From NCBI RefSeq assembly GCF_047663525.1, contig NC_092590.1, forward strand, positions 19,094,001 to 19,158,000: a stretch of DNA of 64,000 nt, given 5' to 3'. Source of the stretch: Anas platyrhynchos. Taxonomy: Eukaryota; Chordata; Aves; Anseriformes; Anatidae. Positions 12,225-24,500 of the stretch are shown piece after piece. The stretch's first letter is position 1; each line of letters begins with the position of its first letter. The notes under the pieces were generated by a model, which was not told the origin of the DNA, made no database searches, and was given only the letters and a program-made list of their open reading frames with translations. The translations under genes and the position numbers were made by a program.

Positions 12225-12534
12225 GCTGTGGCAAAGCGACGCGGGGCCTGACAGGACTGGGGCATGGCGGCGGTGCCTCACGCTCCCCTCCATAGCGCCC
12301 TCCCTTCACACACACCACACCACCCAGCCCCCTGCAAGCACCGAGGGGCGTTTTTTGCTGCTCTGCCTTTAGACCCAGCCGGGACAGCGCCGTTTCCCCC
12401 GGCTTTAAGGAAAAAAGCGAAGCGGGGGGGGGGGGGGAACCTTTGAGCAGGGGGAACGCCGGGCGCCGGCAGCGGCGCGGGGGGGACGGCGGGGCGGGGG
12501 CGCCGCCAAGGGCTCGGCGGGGCGGGCGCGCAAG

Positions 12535-12568
12535 ATGGCGGCCGCCGGCGGCCGCTGCGTGTGGAGAG
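12535..12568 (+). CDS. MRPL1: MRPL1 coding exon 1
   Basis: The start codon context is gcaagATGg; the coding part is 34 nt and ends in phase 1 before GTGAAG. Codons 2-7 form a perfect 18-bp palindrome (12538-12555). The 5' UTR lies upstream of 12535. Intron 1 is only 145 bp (12569-12713). Confidence 0.88.
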
Positions 12569-15500
12569 GTGAAGGGGGGGGGGGCGGCTCCCGGGGCTCG
12601 TGTGTGTCCAGCCGGCCGCTGTGCTCCTCGCCCTCACCCCGATGGGGATGAAGGGAGCCTGAGGAAGCGGTCTGGCGGCCGGCTGAGGCGCTGTTTGTGT
12701 TTTTTTCCCTCAGTTCTGGCTCCGCACTGCCGATGGGCTTTGGCCGCCGCCTTGCCTCGCCCCCCGCAGCCCGCCTGCTGCTACGCCGCGGCCGCCAAGT
12801 GAGTGCCTGAGGTGTTGGCCTCGCTCCCAGCTGCTCTCAGGGGCTTAAACAGCGGGAGGGTCCCAGGGAAGCAGTGTGGGGAGGGGAGGTCGAGGCTGGG
12901 CCCGCAGGGAGGGTTTTCGGTGGTGGTTCAGGTGAGGAGTGCAGCGGCTGTGGGGGGAAACGCGGTGGGGTTTGGTGGGTGGTCGGGAAAAGGATGGCTG
13001 GGTGACAGCTGGAGGAGTCGTGTCAGCGTGGAAGCTGCTGAGCTTATGGAATTGGGTTCAGACCATTCCTCTTCTCGCCTCACGTTATCATAAAATCACA
13101 GAAGCACAGAGTATCGTGAGCTGGCAGGGATGCGCAGTGATCATAGAGCCCAAATGCTGGCTCTGCAGAGGACCACCCAAAAATCAGACCAGATGTCTGA
13201 GAGCGTTGTCCAAATACTTCTCAAATTCCAGCAGGCTCAGTGCCTTGACCACTGCCCTGGGCAGCCTGTCCCAGTGCCCGACCACCCTCTGGGTGCAGAC
13301 CCTTTCCCTAACCCCCAGCCTGACCCTCCCCTGTCCCAGCTCCATGCCGTCCCCTCGGGTCCTGTCGCTGTCCCCAGAGAGCAGAGCTCAGCGCCTGCCC
13401 CTCGTGTGGAACCCAAGCTGAACAAACCAAGTGACCTCAGCTAGACACCTACATTGCTTTGATGTTTCTTAAAATCTGATACCACTGTGTAAGTGGGAGA
13501 AGAAAAATGGGTTCTGTGCACAGAAGAGTGGAGCATGCTGTATACCAGGAGCGCTGGAGTATAGTTAACTTTTTCAATTTTAACCTTCATTTTAATAGAG
13601 GAATGGAGTATCCTTTTCTACCTCTATTTTTTCCGCTCGTTTTGAAAGCCTTTCAAAATAGCAGAGTTAAAGACTGGGGCTTGTGTTTGTTAACTCCACT
13701 GGAAACTTGATTTGTCTTCGCCATTTGAGACAAGCGATTGGAGTGAATTTAAGGATGTTACTTGCTCTTAGGTGCAGAGCCTACCTTAGTAACTACTCGT
13801 TAATTAACTGACATATGACAGTGTTTACTTCTTTTTCTTGAAGCAAGTGCCTGACTCTTATGCTGATGATCTAACAATGGTGTTTGTTTTCTTCTTGTCT
13901 CAGAAATGCAAAAAAAGGTTCACAAAAGGCCAAGCAGGAAGAAGCAAAAAAGAAAAAAGGAATTATCAGGCGGCCTCTGATGAGCAAGCCAGTGGATGAC
14001 GTGTACCTGACGTGGCTTTACAAGCGGCCATCCTATAATGTAGAAGAGGCTGTTGGTATGCTAAAGAAATTTCAGGAACTAGACTTCACGCACCCCAAAC
14101 AGTATGTGTATATTAATGTGTTTCTAGATACGGCGCTGCAGAAGAAGGTAAGTTTGAAGAGGATAAGGAGGTGTTTTGATTTTTTTTTTTTTTTCCAACG
14201 TGGGAAGGCTGTGTTTTAAATGTAGAGTAGATGTTTCTGTTGGCCTTCTCAGCTGCTTCTTCCAACTGCACTGTTTACTGTCAGAATACAGTCTGCTTTT
14301 GCAGGTGGCTTTATGCCTTTATTGCGTGTGTGCTTATTAAGTATGGCTCAAATTCTTGGGGTCAAAGTAGGCACCTTCAAGAATTTCAAAGGTGGGCTAT
14401 TACGTGGCTGAAAATCAGGTCCAGGCAGAACAGATCAAACTGAACTTCACATTTGTTTAGGCTTTCCAATTGAAGGTGTGTTACCAAAATCATGCTTGTA
14501 CTTTGTTCTGGATTCGTTTTTATAGGGAGAAGTGTAGATTAGCTTCTTCCCGTCTCTGTCCCCTGTGTTTTTATTTTTGTTTTTCAGTCGTGCACCTTAA
14601 AAGTAGGGTATTGTTTGCTTATGGTGTTTTTTTGTGGGTACTGTTGGAGTGAAGGCACTTATGCATACACAGCTCTTCTTTACCAAGAGGCAGTGAAAAG
14701 GAAGCCTTTTGTTGTCGTTTTGAAGAACCTTATTTCATCATTTATTTCTGTGGATCTTTGGGGTTCACGCATGAGCCCTATTACATCGCTGCACGTCAAA
14801 GAGCTGCCAGTATCCTCAGCAATTAATGGGAGGTAGTTTCACTTCCCTTGACCACAGTTGGTACTAGTTTCTAGTCAGTATAACAGACTGGACTTGAATC
14901 CAGAGCAGAAGGACTTGCTCTGTTACCTTAATGAAGTGCAAGAGAGCCAGGATTCCTGTTAGGCTGCTGAGACTGTCATTTCTGGAGGACTTTCTTTCAG
15001 CTATTTGTTTTTTTCTGGCTTGGATTAATGACAAGTTCGTGTTAAGTGGAAATGTCAATGTGAGCACTTTTCATGACACTGGAAGTGGGTGGTGTCCTTG
15101 CAGGTCTTCAGAGGACGCTGGTTAAGAAATGAGAAAAAAGTATGAACAAATTTTTCCTAGGTGACATTTCTCACACTCTCAGCTTCAGAGGAGGTTGTTA
15201 GGAGTCTGGCCTGAGTGTTGTCTTGGTGGAGTTTTTTAGCTCTTATTGCCAGTCTTCCCTTTTGTCAGTTCAAAGGCACCTAGCCCAGTTTGGATTTTCC
15301 CTGAAACTTTCTCCTTCCCTCAGAGCTAGAAAACAGTTTGGTCCCTTTAAAGTTTATTTCTTTGTGCATGTAACTAAATATCCCTTTGGTATACCAGGGT
15401 CACTTAGAGCTAGGTAAGTTTATGCTTACACAGACCTCTTGTTCCTGCTTCCAGTAGCATTGAGGCATTCTTAAGCGTTGGTGAGAGACACATTTCTTGC

Positions 15501-18500
15501 TGATGCTATGCACTGGCCACTACCTCCTCAGAAACTTAATTTAAATGAGCTGTGACTGCAGAACCCCGCTGTGTTACTGACAGCACCTGAGCATGGCAGC
15601 GGTTCCACATGTGGGAGTTGCTGACCCCAGCCCCTTTCTCTTGGGCGAGTATCAGCGTACATAAATCATATTTTTATATCCATGATTAATATTGGATTAA
15701 TCCTGTGCATTGTGCTGGTTTATTGTGATTATTACGTGCAAGTATATTGTGGGTAAAAATGTTTTAGTCAGAGATGCTTGCATCTGTGCATTTGCGTGGG
15801 TGCAAAATTATTTAGTATAACTTGTGCTGAAGTCATGATTTCTTTTTTGTTTCAATCTTTTCCTTTATTTTTAGAAAAAAGTTGATCCGTTTGCAAGCAC
15901 TGTTCTTCTTCCGCATCGCTTTACAGATGAAGTGAATAAGGTCCTGGTTTTCACAGAGGTGGGTAAGCACGAGTTACTTAGTTACGTGTGTTACGAGCCT
16001 AGCGTGCTCTTGCATGGGACCTAGTCGTGTTGTATGCGTTGTACCTTGTGTTGGGAAGGCTTTCCAAATGCTTTGCAGGATTCTCAAGCCTGTTGAGGTT
16101 TCATCTTCAGCAGTACCTTAATGTGTTAACAAGCACCTTGAGTTTCCTTCATGTTGATTTGTCTACATGTACGTAATTAATTCTAGCAATGCACTCAGGG
16201 AGTGAACATCTGCATAGGTGTGACTGAGGGAGAGAAATGATTGAAGTCTGTTTGCAGAGTAAAAACTTGGATTATCCTGTAATAAAGGTGGACAGTTCGG
16301 TTTAGCAGTCGTGCCTAACCTTGCTGTCTGAAGCCTTAGTAGGCAGTGCAAATTGTGAGTTACTCGCAGTGGCTTATGCTGTAACGGCTTGCCATTGAGT
16401 GGTGGTGGTGTTCAGTAACTTCTCTAATACAAAACACAGACAACCAATCTAAATAATGCTACAACCCTACCCTGCCTCACCCCCAAACCTTTCATCTGCT
16501 GTGCTAGGAGATCACTGATGTGAAATGGTGTGGAGGCCCTCTGTAGCATCTGTGTGAGGCTAGTTCAGCCTCTTTGCTGCTGTCCTTTGCCTGTTAATCT
16601 TTCTAACAAAATAACCTCTATGAGATGACTCTAGAGAAGTGCCCTGGCTTTAGTTGATGAACCTTTGAAAACAAGAAAAACAAAGGTAACTTCTAAATGC
16701 TATTTGAAGCAAAAGTTTACTAGCACTTTCAGAAGTAAATAGCCGTATTTTATGGTGGTTTTAAGAAGCATGCTTCATGCTTTTCTTTTAGCTTTGAGTA
16801 ACAGCACATGTTGACTCCACCTAGTGGATGGTTGGTTGAAGCTTCCGGAGGCTAACGATCAGGGAGAAAGGGCTTGTAACAGAGCTGTTCCCCAAAGGGA
16901 TGATTTTTTTTTTTTTTCTCCAGAAACAAATTGAACGCTTGAATATTGCTTTCTGTTAAGACTGGAAGTGAACAGGGGTTGCTGCTCCAATACTAAATCG
17001 CCAGTGTCAGATATATTTTTTTCATCTTTGGTTTGTCTTAAATCATTCTTCCTTTCTTAAGTAGTATATAGTCTGTTCTTACATCGCATTGTCAAGATAA
17101 AGAACCTATCCAGTGCTGTTGATATAGACTAATTGGTAGTAGGCATGCTAACAAATTCTTTTTCTCTCAACAGAATGAGCAAGAAGCTGAAATAGCTCGA
17201 GAGAATGGAGCTGCTGTTGTAGGAGGAGTTGAATTAATCAAATGGGTATTTATTTATTTTTTTAAAGAATTATCTAAATTAAACATTGTAGCTTGTAACA
17301 GTGACCAAGTGGGGAGGGAACAAGGAACTTCATGTCCAGCCAGCTCTAGCTTGAGGTTAGCAGCCAATATAAAGAGTAAGATACTGGCTTCTGTGCTCTG
17401 ACATTTTTGTACATAAAAGTTGTGTACTTGGTTAATTTATTGTGTTCCTAAATATATTTTACTTTGTTTTATTGGAGATTTTGGAAGATGAAATCCAAGT
17501 GGACTCCTATGTAGCTGTTCCTGCAATAATGCCTAAACTAATACCGTTAAGAAACAAGCTGAGACGAAAATACCCCAGCACAAAAAGAAGTAAGAAGCAT
17601 TTTTATTTTTTTTTAATAGATCTAAGTACTGGAACAAGATTAACTCTTGAGGTGATTTTTTTTTTTTATGAGGACATATAATTACACTGAGTATTTGACT
17701 GCATATGACTGAGCCACTCCTTTTGTCATATGTGAAAGTTGTTTTAGGAACCTAGTACTGTGCCTTTCCCCTACAACAAAAATGTTGGGATTACAGTCAA
17801 GGTAAGTTTGTCAACTAGTTAATATCTAATCAACTGTAATAGTACTGCAAACTTTATGTAGTGAAGTTATGTAGGAAAATAGAAACAACTCTGGGGAAAA
17901 AAGATGTTCACTGATAGTTGCGCTGTCTGACTGTTGTGCAGTTGTTTGGATCCCAGCCACATGACTGCTCTATGTACTCGTCTGTGCTTCTTAATAACAA
18001 TATTTATGTTTCTTGTTAGTATAACCTGTTAGCTTCTCTGTGTGGTCGCTCCCTTTTCATTATGCTCAAGGAACTTCCTATTCAGATCGGGTTCTCACGG
18101 CATCAAATGTCTCTGAATATTTTGTCTGCCTTGCTGACTTGAATTATTTTTGCTGTATTTCGGGGTGTCTTCCTAACACAGGAAAAAAGTTATTCACGTG
18201 AGCTGTGTCAGTTGCATGAAACGCGAAATCTTGAACCAAATTCCCTTTCCCTGCTGCTCTAACAATGTTTTTACAGGCTGCAGGCAGTGTTTTTAGCCTC
18301 CTAAATGTTTGAGGCAAACATACAAACCTGTCCAAAGCATTGCAACAGGATACTCCAGATGTTCTGGGGACAAACAAAAGCTATATTATGCCATTACAGA
18401 CTTGCTTGCTTTGTAGGTTACTGGTGGCTGCTTTCTCTTGGAGCCGCTCAAAGGCATATGGGAGAAATAATACTTGCAGTTGAAGCAACTGAGTGGTGCT

Positions 18501-21500
18501 GTAAATCTGTCAAATGAGCTGCAGCTGAGATAACAAAACAGCTGTCTTGACTTGTTCAATGGCTGGACTGGGCCAGGATGTTTCAGGTAGTGTGTAATCT
18601 TGGTATTGCACAGTTGCGGAGTGTTTGTTTTCAAGGTAGACGCTTGGGGCTTATTCTAAATTTAACTCAGTAGGTTCTGATCTTCCAAACTAATTATATT
18701 AGGAATTAGGTAATAATGACTGCTTATGTACACTCTTCACAGGTTCTTTATTTGGAGTGAAATCTTCCTTATTTATTTATTTATTTTTTTTAACTCTATC
18801 TCCTATTAATGTCTGCTGATTAATGAGGAAGGAAGGAATATAGAGAGAGATTTTCATAGGAGATGTGTGAGGATGCAGTTGTTCATGAAACTACATTTTT
18901 GTTTGGAGTTTAACTGCTTTAGCTGAAACATTGAATTTTCCCTTTTCTAGTAGTATATTATGCCCTGCTCATAAACATTAACCGGATTTTTTTTTTTTTT
19001 TTTACTTAGATTCCCTGGGCCACGATATCCCCAAAATGCTGCAACTCTTTAGAGAAGGTCTAGAGTACACGGTAGAAGACGAGCGCTTAATCAAGACAAG
19101 AATAGCAAGAGTAAGTATGGAGAGTTCTTAAGTGTTCTCTTCTGAGCAGAGTTGAAATTAGTATTAAAACAGGTAAGAAAAGTTTTTGATCTGTGCATTT
19201 TCAAGATTTTAAGTGTTGTTTCACTGACTAAAAAGAACTTTACTGTTTCTTGCGCAACGTGCTCAGCTGATGTGAGCCTTGTGTGTCACTGAAGTATGGT
19301 GATGGAAGCTGGTTCCACTGAGAGCAAGACATATCTAATGCTGAGAAGTTAAGGATGCCAAGAGTGGGATCTCTGGATCAAGCTGTATTCACATGAACCT
19401 AATAATTAAAGGCTGGTTTAATTTAGGGAATTTTTAGTTGTGGTTTGATTTTAAGAACTTTTAGTTCTGGTTCAGGGGAGGAAACAAACCAACAGTTTGC
19501 ATCACACCTGAAATATAAAATTAATCTGAGCTTTGACTACTGTCATAAGAAACTGGGTTATTGAAGGGAGGTATCTTATCTCTTGTTATAGGCTCTTGAG
19601 CTTTTTTCCTTTTTTTTTTTCCCTCTTCCAAATTGTTTTACTTCCATTCTGTTTTGTCTATTTGTAATCCTACCCGTTTTTAACTTTAACTGATACTGGT
19701 ACAGAAAGGAAGTTCACAAGACTTCTGTTCTCTGCAGTTCTGTCTGGTGATATTAGATAAGCAAGTTTGTTGATTTTGGCTAGCTCCTGTGAGTTGTACA
19801 TATGAATTTAAAGGACTTGTTCTTCTGTACAATATCTCAAAACTGAGGTATTTGGGACTATTCTCCTAAAATATGTTATGTATTAGATTCTCATAGAGGC
19901 AGGAGGTATCTTTAGCTGTCTCTAAGTGTGATGTGACTATATAAAACACTTAAAATCCATAGATAAAATGGAAGAAGAAAAAAAAAGAAAATATTTTCAA
20001 GTGTTTTGCGTGTATTCTACATCTTTATTTTTTTGCTTTGGACTACTTTAATTTTAATCCTCTTGATCAGCCTTTAAAATACCTGCAAATTAAATGTCTT
20101 TTAAAGTTCTTTTCACACTTAATCTAAAATTTCTTTTTTTTAATAACAATCAAAGCTTGGATAGTTTGACAGCATTCCATGCAATTGCAGTTGGTCGTAC
20201 TAGGTATAGCTCTTTACTGCTGTGGTTAGAGTTTTTGAGACTTAAACCACGTCCTGTTACTGCCATGAGCTGCTGGTGTTACAGGGCACCTTAGGTTCTT
20301 TGTCTGGGCGGCTCAGGCTCTGCATTTCTATAAGCACTTCTGAAGCTATGGTGCAGCCAGAGATGTCATCTTTTTTTAATTATAATTAGTAAATAACAGG
20401 TTCTTGTGAATGAGCTCTTAATCTTGGATCGGAAATAGCGTGCTGGGGGTTTGCTTGTGTGCAGTTGAGCTGTGGTAAGGTAACATCAGCTCTGTGGCAG
20501 AGGTGACTCCACCGCAGTGGACGTGACGTGTTCGGGGAGTTGGACGCCGGAGGATGACTGTGGTTACGGCTCGTGTAAAAGGTCTCCACCCTCAGAAGCT
20601 GCTCTCCTGCGCCTGACCTAGTTGTGCTGCTGGTTGTGCAGCGCCGCCGGGAGGAAATCTGGCACGGGCAAGGCTCTGGGAGGTGGTGGAAGCCTGAGTG
20701 GTTATGCATGTCTGCTCACCACTAAATCAAGAGCTCTTTAAATTTAAACCTTGTCAGTGAGAAAATAATCATTTGTGAATTACACAGAAGCGTAAAGATC
20801 TATTGCTTTGTTCCAGGCAGTGGCGTGGATGTTTCTGGGACTCTGCCAGGCCGGTGTTTCTCAGAGAGCTTTTCTCTTCAGTGCTGCTTGCTGTCTCATG
20901 TTGCCTGTTAGCTCAGTCATGGCCCATAGCTTGAAGTAACGCCGCCCTCCCACATAAGTCAGCAGCCTCAGTGGTGTTTTCTTATGTAGTGAGTAATTGA
21001 GATGTCTTTGAAAAGCCCGGGAGTTGGCAATGGTTAAGTCTAATTAGTAGATTAGTTGTGAAACCTAGAATGCCAAGTCTGCTTTTAAGACACAGAGCTT
21101 AGAGCAGGAGAGAGACAACTGAGGCACTTGGGATGTCTACTTCAGAACCATGCTATCTGAAGAGGGCAGCTTGAAGGTTCTGTTGAGGGTTTTGACATAG
21201 CTTTTGAATTGGGATAGGCTGCTGTTGACTGCTATGAAGTATTCTTTCTCCCAGGTTGGAGGTGTTGTCTTTAGCAAATGTAAAGGTGACACCAGGAAGT
21301 AGTTTTTGGTTTGTTTTTGTGTCTGTGCAGGGGGCTGCCTGGGAATTGGCTCTCTTGTGAAATGCAGGAAGGTTATTTTGAGTTGGGACTTGAGTTTGTT
21401 TGGAAGGGTATACATTTTGGGAAGGGACATGCACAGGAGCACCATTTCCTTTAGAGGGTTAGAAGTGTGGAGAGAGGTGTACTGAACCAGAGGCCTCTCA

Positions 21501-24500
21501 AACTTGGGGAGTAGAAATCATGAGTTGAGGCTGGAAATGGCAATTTGCACTGGCAGTAGCACCTACCTCCCTCGTCTGTCAGTGTCGGGAGGGCCAGAAG
21601 TGTCCTTGCAGGCTGTGAGGGACATGGGGCCTTACAATAATACGTAGCTCAGCAAGAGCTGAAGGTCTTGTGGAGCTCTTGATGGTATGTGCTGCACCGA
21701 AGTAATGTCTTCCTAGTAATCCTGTATGGCAAAAGGCTTGAATTTGGAACAAAACAGGATGTTTTGGAACAAAACTGAGGATGGCAAAAAACATAGCGAA
21801 GTAAACTCGAACTGGAAACAGCACTTTACAACAGCGAGGACCAAGGGCACAGCCTCAGTAAGGGGTATTCTGTGCCTGCATTTGTCTTTCTTGTACACTG
21901 CTAGTATCTCAGAATTGCAGCCAGCTTCAGTGCCAGGATGAGAAAAGGATATCTGCAGGGTCCCCAGGCTCTTACAGAGAAATGTTTTTTTTTTTCTTGG
22001 GAAGGTTCATAACTGAGCTGAAGCCAGTGAAAGCAAGGCAACACAAAATGGGTCAGTGCTCTTTAACTGATACTGTCTGTCCTCCAAATGTTTTCTCCAA
22101 TTCTGTGGAAATGTTCATCTGCCACATTTGTCAGCACTTAGCTCTTGCTTTGGGGGCTTTTTTTTTTTTGTTCCTGAAAGCAGAGATGTTCCAGTTCCCG
22201 CCTTTGCTGTCATGAGAGGCATTTGACTTCCCTGAATTATGGCAAAATGGAGTCATTTTATTATGCTGGTGCAGTGCAAAGTAAAAATTGTTAGGAGTTG
22301 CTCTAAACCTGCTCTAAAGAGATTTAGTTCACATTTTATATAGAGGCATCTGAGGACAAGTTCTTGGAGTTCAGCCGAGTCAAGTGTTTCTCTTGAAATT
22401 AAGAGGAAATCTGGTTTTACTTGAATAATGCAGAGACATGCAGAGGTTACATATTGTTACGGGATGCTGGTTACAGTACCGTTGTTAATTGCTTGGCAGC
22501 TTACTGTGCTCCAGAAATACCTCACCATTGCTATGAGCTAAAAGGTAAAACAGGGCTCTGTTCCTCTCTTATTAGCACCAGGAGACAAAATGTACTTGCT
22601 CAGAAAACAGAGCTGTGAACTCATGTCTCTCTTCATGAACTTGTTTCACATTTGACTGAAATAAAAAATAAAGTATCATTGGTAGTTGGAACTCTAGATC
22701 CTGCAGTTGATGGAGCTAAACTGTGAAGTGCTGGGGGTCGGTGGGTTCATGGTTCTGTTAGATTGTCTTGTAAGAGCTGTAGTAGAGGACTTGGAGTAGA
22801 TTTCCCTTATGTCAGATGCCACAACTGTAAGCCCAGTTTAAGTGCCTTGAGAACTGATTTAGCTTGCTGGCTGAATGGCTGCTGGGCAGCCCAGGTCTCT
22901 GACATGCCGTGAGATAAAGCCATAAAAATTCCAGTTCCCTGTTGAAACGGCTAGTTTTTAATGACTGCATTGCCCCGTAAGTCTTCAGAAAAGCTGGAAC
23001 CTGAATTCTGAGTGGAGGTGCCAAAACTCTGAATTTTCTGGCTGATTGCAGCCTTCACTGTGGGAGCCCAAGTCCTCGTGACTGCAGGTGGGAAGCCCTC
23101 AGCTGGAGCCTGAAGTTAGTGTTTTGAGAGCGGGGCATCTTCTAGTTTCTTCACTTGCAGGTGTATCCACCAAATAGCTGAGCGGCTCTTCTGTATGTTC
23201 AGTTGCAGCCTTCTAAAGATCCTCTAGAAGGCTAGAAGCTTTGGGACTTCATGAATGGAGCTTTAAATATCATCTTTTTTGTATGATGCTGGATATTTAT
23301 AGCTAACTTCCGCCTAGGCAGCAGAGGTGGGGAGAGGCCCTGTTAAAGAAACTTGTTTCTTCCCCCAGAAAAAGAACAAATAACTTCCCTGTACTTCCTT
23401 ACAGCACCTTGTGCCGCTCTAGAGATAAGAGACCTCAACTATAAAGATTTAAGTAATGCTTCAGTTCTGTGCTCTGGTTTTAGCACATACTGTCATCTTT
23501 TCAAGCTCCATTGTGGTTAGGTTGTATTTATACCAAGTGGACTAGAAATAGATTTACAGTTGTTCCGTCTGTAGGCATTGTTATTCGTCAGGGTGGCTCA
23601 GGACTTAGATGCTGAGGTCCCACTGGAATTGATCTGAGCAGAGCAGTGTGTGCAGCTCTGGAGATCTGGTCCAGAGTATTCTGTCAGTCTGGGGAAGGCT
23701 AGAATTAACCTAAATATCTAAGTGCTGATACACAGTGACTGTGCGCACGCCAGGAGTTACTGTGGGATACTTTGGTGATGTGGAAGCTATTTTGAAATAC
23801 TTAAAACCCTTTGGGCATTACCTGTCTTCATTATGGAGCCATCTGCATCTCAAGAAAATTGTGGTACACGATCTCTTGGGATGTGTCACGTTGTGTGATG
23901 GAATGTAACTCACTTTGCCCTATTTTCCTGTAGTATCAAACAGGGGATATTAACTGATGTCTTCATATGTTGACATGTTTGTCTTCTCTCATAATGTGTT
24001 ACAGTTCTTAGAAGAAATTGTAACTTACTGTTTAGAGCAGCTTGCTGGTTCTGTATGTTTTGTGTTCTTGCAGGCTTGGTGACAGATGATGAATATTAAG
24101 TAGCTCACTCAAGTTGTAGAATTGGAGCCTTGCTTGAGACTTCAACCTAGTGCAAGATTTGGAAGCAAACACTGTCCAAACCTTTATATATAGCTTCTAA
24201 TTAGTTACTGTAATTGTTGAAGTTGTCGCAAGTGTTCCTTTATTTTGAATTCTGTACAGCATGGTGAGCCTGTCAGTGAAGTGAACTGCTCAGCATTAGC
24301 AAACAAATTTTTACAGCTGTTAATGTATGAAAGATGAAGCACTTCACAGTCAGCCTAACCGTAATAAAGATGAATGCTTACTGGCCTGTGTAACAGAAGA
24401 ATGGCATTCGGATCAGAAGTCTGCCAGAGGAGCATGAAAAGAAATTAATGGACCAAATCTGGGAGGAGACTAGTGAAGTATAACAAGATTTCTGTTGTAA

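Larger units (their letters stand above)
12225..12800 (+). promoter_or_regulatory. MRPL1: CpG-island promoter of MRPL1
   Basis: The stretch is CpG-dense with no TATA box. It contains a run of 14 G at 12424-12437 upstream of the start codon and 11 G at 12574-12584 just inside intron 1. A YY1-type motif (CAAGATGGCGGC, 12531-12542) overlaps the start codon, an arrangement known for many housekeeping and mitochondrial-protein genes. The transcription start is probably within about 100 bp upstream of 12535, but cannot be fixed by reading. Confidence 0.75.

Noticed and set aside
12443-12802. 119-codon plus-strand frame across MRPL1 exons 1-2
   Set aside because: It reads exon 1 in the wrong frame and runs through intron 1. 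The spliced frame starting at 12535 joins all nine exons.
21137-21445. Overlapping minus-strand frames of 102 and 93 codons in MRPL1 intron 7, considered as a retroelement remnant
   Set aside because: No reverse transcriptase, gag or CR1 motif could be recognised, and two frames open at once argues for composition.
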